From the NCBI GenBank assembly GCA_947177005.1, contig CAMWSZ010000063.1:1-10564 (forward strand): a DNA stretch of 10,564 nt, read 5' to 3'. Positions 1 to 5,437 of this stretch are shown piece after piece. The position numbers and the translations under genes are program-made. Under the pieces are notes generated by a model. That model made no database searches. It was not told the DNA's origin and was given only the letters and a program-made list of their open reading frames with translations. The first letter of the stretch is position 1; the number at the start of each line of letters is the position of its first letter. Source of the stretch: an uncultured Clostridia bacterium (GTDB lineage: Bacteria > Bacillota > Clostridia > Oscillospirales > Oscillospiraceae).

Positions 1-1009
1 TTCCGCCCTTCAGGATAACGATTTCGTTCTTCTCCTCCAGGTCGCGGATGACGCCCACGATTCTCTGCTGCGCGTCCTCCACGTCTTTCATACGCACATT
101 GGTCGTGATTTCCAGGTCGTCTCGAATGGTTTCGGCCATACGGGTGGACATATTGGCGAACAGCTTGGCGGACACATCCTCGTTGGCGGTCTTGAGGGCC
201 AGCACCAGGTCACGCTGGTCGCAGTCGCGGAGGAAGCGCTGCACGGCGCGGTCGTCCAGGGTAATGATATCCTCGAAAACGAACATTCTCTTCCGGATTT
301 CGTCCACCAGCTCGGCGTTGTTGACGGACAGGCCGTCGAAGATGCTTTTCTCGCTGGAGCGGTCCAAATTGTTCATAATATCCGCCACATAATCCACGCC
401 GCCGACTTTGACGTTGGAATTGATAAGGATGCTGGAGAACTTCCGCTCCATTTCCTTCTCAATGATCTTGACGGCGTTAGGCGACGCACTTTCCATGGTA
501 GCAATGGCCTCGACGACGCGGACCTGCCGTTCGGCGGGGAGCTGTTCGATGACGCCGGCGGCCTTGTCGGGGTCCACATAACTGAGGACCAGGGCCATTG
601 TCTGGGGACGCTCGTTTTGCAGCGCGGAGAACAGGCTTTTGGCGTCGGCCTTGTTGAGGAAAGCGAACTCCCGGTTTTTGAGGGACTTGCTGACCTTGTC
701 AAGCAGGGACTGAGCTGCCTGTGGGCCGAAAGCCTTTTCCAGCACGGTACGTGCGTACTCCAAGCCGCCCTCCGTGACGGCCTTGTTGGTCAGGCAGTTC
801 TGATAGAACTCTGTGAGCACGTCCTCGGTCTGCTCAGAGTTGAGCATTCCCAACCGGGCCACCTCCAGGGTCAAGGTTTCCACGTCCTCGTTCTCCATAT
901 ACTGATAGAGGTGGGAAGCCTTCTCTGCGCCCAGGGAGACAATGACCCCAGCAGCCTTCTGTGAATAACTCAGTTCTTTTTTAAGGGACTCGCCGTTATT
1001 TGCTGCCAT
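1..1009 (-). CDS. fliG: Flagellar motor switch protein FliG (3' end cut by window edge)
   Basis: FliG is the rotor protein of the flagellar C-ring. It sits on the MS ring through FliF and interacts with the MotA stator to turn torque into rotation. I translated this frame by hand: 336 codons are visible, starting MAANNGESLKKELSYSQKAA. The N-terminal FliF-binding domain spans about residues 10-110. The middle domain has ERPQTMALVLSYVDP at 133-147, the counterpart of the EHPQ motif, with Arg in place of His. The C-terminal domain contains RKRMFVFEDI (239-248) and the charged torque helix around NMSTRMAETIRDDLE (286-300). It ends in-window at EIVILKGG, so only a few residues are missing compared with the usual 331-340 aa. 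The ATG at 1009 overlaps the end of fliF by 14 bases and has AGGAG upstream, which suggests translational coupling. Identification is secure. Confidence 0.96.
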   Translation of the reverse strand, partial: MAANNGESLKKELSYSQKAAGVIVSLGAEKASHLYQYMENEDVETLTLEVARLGMLNSEQTEDVLTEFYQNCLTNKAVTEGGLEYARTVLEKAFGPQAAQSLLDKVSKSLKNREFAFLNKADAKSLFSALQNERPQTMALVLSYVDPDKAAGVIEQLPAERQVRVVEAIATMESASPNAVKIIEKEMERKFSSILINSNVKVGGVDYVADIMNNLDRSSEKSIFDGLSVNNAELVDEIRKRMFVFEDIITLDDRAVQRFLRDCDQRDLVLALKTANEDVSAKLFANMSTRMAETIRDDLEITTNVRMKDVEDAQQRIVGVIRDLEEKNEIVILKGG

Positions 1010-2675
1010 TGTCTTCTCCTCCCTTCAGCCAGGTTTTGATTACCTGAGCAGCGATCTCTGGGTTGCTCTGGGCAAACTGGCGCACCAGCTTGCGCAGCTC
1101 CATACTCTTCTCGGTATTGACGTTTTCGATATCGGCCTTGGTTTCTACCTGACCAGGGATCGGCTGACCGTCCGGACCCATGAGGGGTTCCAGAGCGGGA
1201 CCGCCCTCCAAGCCCATCATCTGGCCGTACTCGCCGCCCAGCTGCTCCTCGATAGCGGCCATTTCTTCCTGTTCCTTCTTCTTGCGTTTCCGTCTGAAGC
1301 GGAGCATGGTGATAAGCAGGATAAGGATGACCAGCAGGATTGCCGCGCCGACAATGATATACGGGATAATGGCCTCGTCAAAGATGGTCGGCGGCACGGG
1401 CTCAACGTCGTCAATAATAAACGGAGCCATTAGGATAGACACTCTGGCTGCGGTGGTGTTCTCCAAACCGGCGATACCGGCGGCCATAGCCACATGTTCT
1501 CTCAGTGCCTCCTCATTGACATTAGCGGCGGCGTTGGCGTTTTCGTTGATTGTCACGGCCACAAAGACATCGGTGATACTGAAGGAGGCCACTTCAATCT
1601 GTTCGCTGTTTTCGTTCAGCTTGCTGTCCCGTTCCGCCCAGTACTGGGCATAAGCGTTGTCGCCCGCGCCCTGAATGGCGTCCTCAAGATAGAGGGGGAT
1701 ATCGGCGTTGGTGGTGGTGCCGGGGATGCCGCCCACGGCCTGAACGCCGTCGGGGGTGATGACCCACAGCACGCTCTCCTTCCCGATGAGGCCGCCGTTT
1801 TCAAAGGACCCTTCGGGCTGGGTGTACTCCTTGGACTCCACCATGCGGCGGTTGACGTCCACGGAACTCTGCACGGCCACGCGGACATTTTTCTTACCAT
1901 AGATGCCGTCCAGAGCCTGCATGACCTGGGTGCGGATCATGTTATTATAATACTCCTGCAATTGCAGTTTCAGTTGACTATTGTCGCTGAAATTAGAAAT
2001 ACTGTCGTTGCCGTATGTATTATAGTTGGTATCGGTGATTGTAACGTTTTCCTCTTTCAGGCCGGCCAGCGCGCCCACGGCCAGCGCACGGATTGCCTGG
2101 GCGGACTGGTTATCCAGCGTCTGGCCGTTCTCCATATCCACCTGAATGGCAACGCTGGGTTCGGTACGGGAGGAGTCGTCCAGCACATAGGTCTGGTCTT
2201 TGCCCAGATCGATCTGCACCTGTGCGGCCTTGATGCCGTCGAAGCAGCGGATGACAGCCTCCATTTTCTGTTCCCGGGCGATCAGCCAATAGGTATCCCG
2301 TTCGGAGTTGGTGGTCAGGGTACCGACGTTGGTGGTATAGAACTCATAGATACTGCCGCTTTTGGGGTATCCGGCGGCCAGCAGGCGGGCCAGCAGGGCG
2401 GGTTCCTGTTCGGACCGGACCAGAATCGAACTGCCCTCAATCCGGTAATCCGTCAAGGCGTTCTCCTCCAGATAGGCAACAATCGAGCTCTTCTCCGTAT
2501 CGGACAGGCCGCTGAACAGGGTGGTGTAGGGCTGGTTGGTACTCCTGATGTACAGAGCCGCTATCAGCGCAATCACCGCCACCAGGATCACGCACAGTAT
2601 GACGCGCACTTTCGTGCTCATATTTTTGAAAAAGTCTTTGACCTTCTCCCAAAGCTCTTTCGGCTTCGTATTCAA
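996..2675 (-). CDS. fliF: Flagellar MS-ring protein FliF
   Basis: FliF builds the MS ring in the cytoplasmic membrane, the platform on which the export gate, rod and C-ring assemble. The 559-aa product has the expected plan. A first membrane helix lies at about 23-43, then a YscJ/FliF ring-building domain (about 46-225, with the typical AIRALAVGALAGLKEENVT stretch near 194-212), a FliF C domain (about 250-420), and a second membrane helix at about 436-458 followed by the basic stop RFRRKRKKK. The tail SMELRKLVRQFAQSNPEIAA leading into VIKTWL is the FliG-binding motif. The start is TTG: GGAGGG lies at 2683-2688, seven bases upstream. The ATG at 2682 directly abuts that ribosome site, is followed at once by TAG, and cannot serve. 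Length is normal for the family. It lies 49 bases after fliE and overlaps fliG. Confidence 0.96.
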   Translation of the reverse strand: MNTKPKELWEKVKDFFKNMSTKVRVILCVILVAVIALIAALYIRSTNQPYTTLFSGLSDTEKSSIVAYLEENALTDYRIEGSSILVRSEQEPALLARLLAAGYPKSGSIYEFYTTNVGTLTTNSERDTYWLIAREQKMEAVIRCFDGIKAAQVQIDLGKDQTYVLDDSSRTEPSVAIQVDMENGQTLDNQSAQAIRALAVGALAGLKEENVTITDTNYNTYGNDSISNFSDNSQLKLQLQEYYNNMIRTQVMQALDGIYGKKNVRVAVQSSVDVNRRMVESKEYTQPEGSFENGGLIGKESVLWVITPDGVQAVGGIPGTTTNADIPLYLEDAIQGAGDNAYAQYWAERDSKLNENSEQIEVASFSITDVFVAVTINENANAAANVNEEALREHVAMAAGIAGLENTTAARVSILMAPFIIDDVEPVPPTIFDEAIIPYIIVGAAILLVILILLITMLRFRRKRKKKEQEEMAAIEEQLGGEYGQMMGLEGGPALEPLMGPDGQPIPGQVETKADIENVNTEKSMELRKLVRQFAQSNPEIAAQVIKTWLKGGEDNGSK

Positions 2676-2724
2676 CCTACATCCCTCCGGCCTTTCATCA
2701 TCTCATCGTCATTTTCTGCCATTC

Positions 2725-3036
2725 TTACACACTCATGCGTGTCAAATCACTGTACGCGCTGAGCACCTTATCGCGCAGTTGGATCAAAAGCTGGGTAGCG
2801 GCATCGGCCTTCCACTGGGCGATGCCGACCTCGCTGGGGTTGTCCAGCTGTCCGGTAGAGAGCAGGTATTCCGTCTTGGCGACGGTGTCCTCGGCCTCCC
2901 GGACATTGTTAATGGTAGCCTTGAAGATATCTGTAAAGATGGAGCCGCCGAGGGAAGAGGCAGCGGCGTTTTCTGCCGTGCCGGTAATGGGGAACGATTC
3001 CCACAGAGGGGAAATCGGCTGAAAAATTGTATACAT
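2725..3036 (-). CDS. fliE: Flagellar hook-basal body complex protein FliE
   Basis: FliE is the small adapter that joins the MS ring to the proximal rod and is among the first substrates of the flagellar export apparatus. The 103-aa product has the family length. Its C-terminal half is typical: AQWKADAATQLLIQLRDKVL followed by SAYSDLTRMSV, matching the usual 'RDKL..AY.E.MRM.V' ending. The ATG at 3036 has GGAGG eight bases upstream (3046-3050). A second ATG at 3041 is in another frame and only three bases from that ribosome site, so it is not the start. The position between flgC and fliF is canonical for Firmicutes. Confidence 0.92.
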   Translation of the reverse strand: MYTIFQPISPLWESFPITGTAENAAASSLGGSIFTDIFKATINNVREAEDTVAKTEYLLSTGQLDNPSEVGIAQWKADAATQLLIQLRDKVLSAYSDLTRMSV

Positions 3037-3090
3037 GACATATCGCCTCCTAAATTATACAGCGTTGCGGGGGACGCATCTCCCGACTGG

Positions 3091-3558
3091 TTATCTGCCG
3101 ACCTCCATGGCGGCGCTGATCACGTTCTTCAGCAGATTGAAGGCGGTGACGTCAGCGGAGTAGGCCTGACTGGCGGCCATAGCGTCGGCGACCTCTTTGA
3201 CAAGATCGACATTTGGCAGCTCGACATAGCCGTCGTCATTGGCATCGGGGTCATAGGGGTCATATTTCAGCTTAAAATCAGACGGGTCCTCGGCGATCTC
3301 GACCACGCGCACACCGGCGGTACGGGTGCCGCGCAGGTTGCTGACCCGGCCGTTCATGGCGCGGGCCATAACATCGCGGAAGGCATTGCGGCCCTCTTCC
3401 GCCTGGAATACGACTACCTTCCGGCGGTAGGGTCCGCCGCCGCCGTCCTCCGTGCGGGTGGTGTTCATATTGGTGACGTTCTCACTGATCACATCCAGCC
3501 GCAGGTGCTGGGCGGTGATGCCGGAGGCAACGATATCCATACTGCTCAGAAAAGCCAT
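3091..3558 (-). CDS. flgC: Flagellar basal-body rod protein FlgC
   Basis: FlgC is one of the proximal rod subunits, exported through the flagellar type III apparatus and assembled on FliE/FlgB. The 155-aa product starts MAFLSSMDIVASGITAQHLR, followed by LDVISENVTNMNTTRTEDGG and GPYRRKVVVF, the conserved FlgC N-terminus. The C-terminus YDPYDPDANDDGYVELPNVD followed by LVKEVADAMAASQAYSADVT and NLLKNVISAAMEVGR is equally typical. The open frame extends upstream to 3618, but the extra 20 residues have no family counterpart. The ATG at 3558 was chosen from homology. Its ribosome site (AAAGGA at 3571-3576) is about 12 bases away, rather long, so translation may be modest or aided by coupling from flgB 65 bases upstream. 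Confidence 0.95.
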   Translation of the reverse strand: MAFLSSMDIVASGITAQHLRLDVISENVTNMNTTRTEDGGGGPYRRKVVVFQAEEGRNAFRDVMARAMNGRVSNLRGTRTAGVRVVEIAEDPSDFKLKYDPYDPDANDDGYVELPNVDLVKEVADAMAASQAYSADVTAFNLLKNVISAAMEVGR

Positions 3559-3623
3559 AAGCCCAAACGTTCCTTTCTGCCTGCGGGTTTCGAAACAGGG
3601 GCCGCGCAGGCGCATCAAAAAAA

Positions 3624-4016
3624 TTACTGTCCGCGGATTGCCAGCAACAGGCGGGACATATCGCTGCTCATTGCTTTAAAGACATAATTGAGCTGATAGG
3701 AATTCCGGACGGCCTCCAGTTGCTGTTCAGCAACATTGACGCCGTTGCCGTCCATACGGAAGGTTTCGTCGTCAGCGATATGGACGACGGGGGAAGACGT
3801 GGAGATCACGCTGCGCATCGACGCAGTAGGTTTAGGTCCCAGTCTGGCGGTGCGGAGGCTTCTGTTGAAGGCCTCTTCAAAGGTGACGTACTGCGTCTTG
3901 TAATCGGGCGTATCGGCATTCGTGATATTATCGAGAATAACCGACTGTTTCGTCCATTGGAAGTTCATCGCTTTTTCCAGCATGAGCATAGAATTGGAAA
4001 CGAGAAAATCCGCCAT
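3624..4016 (-). CDS. flgB: Flagellar basal-body rod protein FlgB
   Basis: FlgB is a proximal rod subunit and the first gene of the basal-body (fla/che-type) operon here. The 130-aa product has the family length. The hallmark near residues 25-45 is SVILDNITNADTPDYKTQYV, the flagellar rod/hook N-terminal signature. The C-terminal amphipathic helix (LEAVRNSYQLNYVFKAMSSD) is also characteristic. The ATG at 4016 is preceded by an excellent AAGGAGGA at 4024-4031, eight bases away. The ribosome site also contains GGA triplets that could be bound by CsrA. Upstream lie two or three sigma-A-like promoters and no other gene, so this is the operon head. Confidence 0.95.
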   Translation of the reverse strand: MADFLVSNSMLMLEKAMNFQWTKQSVILDNITNADTPDYKTQYVTFEEAFNRSLRTARLGPKPTASMRSVISTSSPVVHIADDETFRMDGNGVNVAEQQLEAVRNSYQLNYVFKAMSSDMSRLLLAIRGQ

Positions 4017-4023
4017 AGGTTCA

Positions 4024-4080
4024 TCCTCCTTCTATCGAAAAATAAAAAACTCTGTCGAATCCTATCATAACATCCATTTG
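4024..4080 (-). promoter_or_regulatory. Possible CsrA-binding leader of flgB
   Basis: The leader RNA contains CAAATGGATGTT (about 4069-4080). Its GGAUGU core equals the 3' half of the CsrA selection consensus RUACARGGAUGU. Further GGA motifs are at 4060-4062 (AUAGGAUU) and over the flgB ribosome site at 4024-4031 (AAGGAGGAUG). Two GGA sites about 45 bases apart, one covering the ribosome site, is the classic arrangement for CsrA repression, and csrA itself lies just upstream. GGA triplets are common in purine-rich leaders, so this is inference only. Confidence 0.35.
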
Positions 4081-4091
4081 AAAAAAATCAA
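4064..4091 (-). promoter_or_regulatory. Possible proximal sigma-A promoter of flgB
   Basis: On the minus strand TTGATT (4086-4091), a 16-base spacer and TATGAT (4064-4069) resemble a vegetative promoter. Transcription would begin near 4057, giving a leader of about 40 bases to flgB. It is weaker than the promoter at 4170-4198 and lies in A/T-rich sequence where chance matches are likely. Confidence 0.4.
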
Positions 4092-4169
4092 GACAAAAAA
4101 ATGTACAAAATCCACAGGCGGACAGGGGCATAATGCCGGAAACTTCGCCACGAAATTCTTAATGTAACA

Positions 4170-4198
4170 ATTATACTACATATTTCGAGTATATGCAA
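4170..4198 (-). promoter_or_regulatory. Sigma-A promoter of the flgB operon
   Basis: On the minus strand TTGCAT (4193-4198), exactly 17 bases, and a perfect TATAAT (4170-4175) form a near-consensus vegetative promoter facing flgB. The predicted start is near 4163, which leaves an untranslated leader of roughly 147 bases. This is the best promoter in the window and likely drives flgB-flgC-fliE-fliF-fliG. In B. subtilis the fla/che operon is likewise led by a sigma-A promoter. Confidence 0.78.
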
Positions 4199-4237
4199 GC
4201 TAAAAATAACGATTCGGCAATTTTGTATACTCCAATC

Positions 4238-4283
4238 TTGCCATTTCGCCTCTTTTTTGTCATTCGGCAGGGGAAAATGGCAA
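4238..4283. repeat. Inverted repeat TTGCCATTT / AAATGGCAA
   Basis: Perfect 9-base arms at 4238-4246 and 4275-4283 enclose 28 bases that include a TTCGGCA motif (4263-4269). The repeat lies 40-85 bases upstream of the -35 box of the main flgB promoter, a position suited to a regulator site. No T-tract follows on either strand, so a terminator is unlikely. Function is unknown. Confidence 0.45.
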
Positions 4284-4435
4284 ATATATGCAGAAAACCG
4301 TCGGAATTACTGCAAATGAGCGGCAGTCTGTCAGGCAAAGGGACCAAGTTCCACCAAACTCTTATATGATTTCCAGCGGGAATATATACCTGGCGGAGGT
4401 GAGTTTTCGAATACAGCGGCCTGTGCAAAGAGACA

Positions 4436-4461
4436 CCCCCGGAGAGCCGCCTCTTCGGGGG
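4436..4461 (-). other. GC-rich 11-bp hairpin, possible attenuator or leaky terminator
   Basis: Arms CCCCCGGAGAG (4436-4446) and CTCTTCGGGGG (4451-4461) pair over 11 positions with one G-U wobble and a four-base loop. Read on the minus strand the stem is followed by UGUCUCUUUG, which has six U in ten, an imperfect terminator tail. It begins about 30 bases after the predicted start from the promoter at 4499-4527, so it could end a short RNA of about 60 bases or attenuate readthrough to flgB. No decisive evidence separates these options. Confidence 0.5.
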
Positions 4462-4498
4462 GGACAATTCCCATCAACGGAACGCAATTTCTACGGAT

Positions 4499-4527
4499 AC
4501 TCTACCACAACATTTCCCTTTTTTCAA
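4499..4527 (-). promoter_or_regulatory. Distal sigma-A-like promoter facing flgB
   Basis: On the minus strand TTGAAA (4522-4527), exactly 17 bases, and TAGAGT (4499-4504) fit the vegetative consensus at most positions, with optimal spacing. Transcription would start near 4492. The product would be either a short RNA ending at the hairpin 4436-4461 or a leader of about 475 bases to flgB. Confidence 0.5.
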
Positions 4528-4541
4528 GAGGAATTTTTTTG

Positions 4542-4582
4542 TTTCGGCAGCATTCCCAATTATTTTGTGGAACCTGCCGAAA
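4542..4582. repeat. Inverted repeat TTTCGGCAG / CTGCCGAAA
   Basis: Perfect 9-base arms lie at 4542-4550 and 4574-4582, with an inner TTCC/GGAA pairing. There is no U-tract after the stem on either strand (the T-run at 4534-4540 precedes it on the plus strand), so it is not a normal terminator. It lies just upstream of the distal promoter, so an operator is possible. The minus-strand arrangement CAAA-15 bases-GCCGAAAC (4541-4567) also resembles a weak sigma-D (FliA-type) promoter. Confidence 0.45.
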
Positions 4583-4644
4583 ACGGCCCTTCAGATTTCG
4601 CCTTTTTGTTGGAAACCGGTGGTGCGGCGGGCGGATATTCATGC

Positions 4645-4679
4645 AAAAAAAGCCCCCGGAGAACGGTTTTCTCCGGGGG
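4645..4679 (-). terminator. Intrinsic terminator of the csrA-ended operon
   Basis: Read on the minus strand, CCCCCGGAGAA, a five-base loop and TTCTCCGGGGG form a perfect 11-bp stem followed by CTTTTTTT. It lies 26 bases after the csrA stop and ends the flgK-flgL-yviE-fliW-csrA transcript. The flanks ATGCAAAA (4641-4648) and TTTTGCAT (4682-4689) extend the palindrome to 49 bases. The T-tract is strong only in the minus direction. Confidence 0.93.
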
Positions 4680-4705
4680 AATTTTGCATCTTTGGCACAG
4701 TTTGG

Positions 4706-4972
4706 TTATTGTTCTGGTGAGGCGGGGGCTGCTTTACGGGTGGTATCGTCCTGTTTTTTCAGGATATCCAGCAGCGCCAGCGGGGACGCCTCGTCACCGG
4801 CGGCCTCCTGGTTGGCCGACACAGCGTTTTTGAGTTCACTGCGCAGGATAGGCACGCTTTTGGGGGCCTGGATTGCCAGCCGCACTCTGCCGGCCTCCAC
4901 CGCCAGCACCGACACCTCGATTTCGTCTCCGATCAGCAGCGATTCACCGGCCTTGCGTTGCAGGATCAGCAT
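4706..4972 (-). CDS. csrA: Carbon storage regulator / flagellin translation repressor CsrA
   Basis: CsrA is a small dimeric RNA-binding protein that occupies GGA sites near ribosome sites. In B. subtilis it represses flagellin (hag) translation and is antagonised by FliW. The first 47 residues are clear: MLILQRKAGESLLIGDEIEV, then VRLAIQAPKSVPILRSEL. Leu4 and Arg44, key RNA contacts in the family, are present; the common His43 is Leu. At 88 aa it exceeds the usual 60-75, because a C-terminal tail of about 40 residues (SANQEAAGDEASPLALLDIL onward) follows the core. The ATG at 4972 overlaps the fliW stop by 7 bases, with AGGAG just upstream inside fliW, so the two are translationally coupled. 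A terminator follows directly. Confidence 0.95.
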   Translation of the reverse strand: MLILQRKAGESLLIGDEIEVSVLAVEAGRVRLAIQAPKSVPILRSELKNAVSANQEAAGDEASPLALLDILKKQDDTTRKAAPASPEQ

Positions 4973-5421
4973 ACCTTCTCCTCCCCTTCGGGGGCGGACT
5001 CGAACTCGGCCAGCCGGTGATGCATCTGGTAATTGCCTGACTCAAGAATCACCTGCACTGCGGTTTGCGTCCGGTCATTGAGGGCCACAGGGCATTTCAG
5101 GTTCAGGGTACTCTCTCCGATGGGGTCGCGGACCACGCACAGCACGTAGAAGCACAGGTCCTCGCTCTGTTCGACGCCCAGCAGCTTCAGCTCTTCCTCG
5201 GGCAGCACGGGCGCATAATCGGGAGCCACGGAGAAGGGATTCATAGCCACGAAAGCGAGGCCGGGGGTGACGGCGCTCTGGAAACAGAGCAGGCTGCCGC
5301 CGCTGCCCTCGAAGGGGAGGAGGAAGAACTCCTTCTCCTCCTCGAACCCGAAAAAGCCTCTTGGGAAATGCACCCGTTCATTCTCCGGGCAGTCCAGCTC
5401 CCCGAAATATTTAGTCAGCAC
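4966..5421 (-). CDS. fliW: Flagellar assembly factor FliW
   Basis: FliW binds flagellin in the cytoplasm and, when flagellin is exported, is released to bind CsrA and relieve translational repression. The 151-aa product has the family length and motifs: VHFPRGFFGFEEEKEFFLLP near residues 17-36, LAFVAMNPFSVAPDYAP in the middle, and VALNDRTQTAVQVILESGNY near the C-terminus, followed by HHRL. The start is GTG at 5421, with AAGGAG at 5429-5434 seven bases upstream. The frame is open back to 5604, but that extension lies inside yviE and has no family match. It sits 16 bases after yviE and overlaps csrA, the standard fliW-csrA pairing. Confidence 0.95.
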   Translation of the reverse strand: MLTKYFGELDCPENERVHFPRGFFGFEEEKEFFLLPFEGSGGSLLCFQSAVTPGLAFVAMNPFSVAPDYAPVLPEEELKLLGVEQSEDLCFYVLCVVRDPIGESTLNLKCPVALNDRTQTAVQVILESGNYQMHHRLAEFESAPEGEEKVC

Positions 5422-5437
5422 GTTATTTCTCCTTCCG

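Larger units (their letters stand above)
4199..4640. other. Structured non-coding intergenic region
   Basis: This stretch between the csrA terminator and the main flgB promoter has no gene I can support. Open frames on both strands have no recognisable domain and no good ribosome site. It is visibly AT-richer than the genes but contains GC-rich islands able to fold. Listed separately are a promoter at 4499-4527, a hairpin at 4436-4461, and inverted repeats at 4542-4582 and 4238-4283. Minus-strand RNA over 4330-4410 could also form AACTC/GAGTT and CCAG/CTGG stems. I looked for the c-di-GMP-I riboswitch core, a T-box and a 6S RNA layout and could not match any of them. Confidence 0.6.

Noticed and set aside
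1494..2762. Plus-strand open frame of 422 codons opposite fliF
   Set aside because: It is antisense to a clear fliF, has low-complexity His/Gly/Val-rich content and no domain. It is a shadow of GC-rich codon use.
3559..3618. Longer FlgC start at 3618
   Set aside because: The extra 20 residues have no FlgC counterpart; MAFLSSMDI is the family-like N-terminus.
4201..4268. Sigma-D promoters at GCCGAATC and GCCGAATG
   Set aside because: The regions 15-16 bases upstream read GATT and TATA rather than TAAA, too weak to list as promoters. They are kept only as motif repeats.
4171..4467. Minus-strand open frame of 98 codons in the intergenic region
   Set aside because: No ribosome site, no recognisable domain, and it runs across both the GC hairpin and the main flgB promoter.
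4290..4500. Known riboswitch or RNA: c-di-GMP-I, T-box or 6S
   Set aside because: GCACAGG at about 4419-4425 recalls the c-di-GMP-I core, and TGGTGGAAC recalls a T-box, but the rest of each conserved core is absent. No 6S-like long hairpin with a central bubble could be drawn.
4288..4833. Plus-strand open frame over the intergenic region and csrA terminator
   Set aside because: It crosses the terminator and the csrA 3' end antisense, with no ribosome site and no protein-like pattern.
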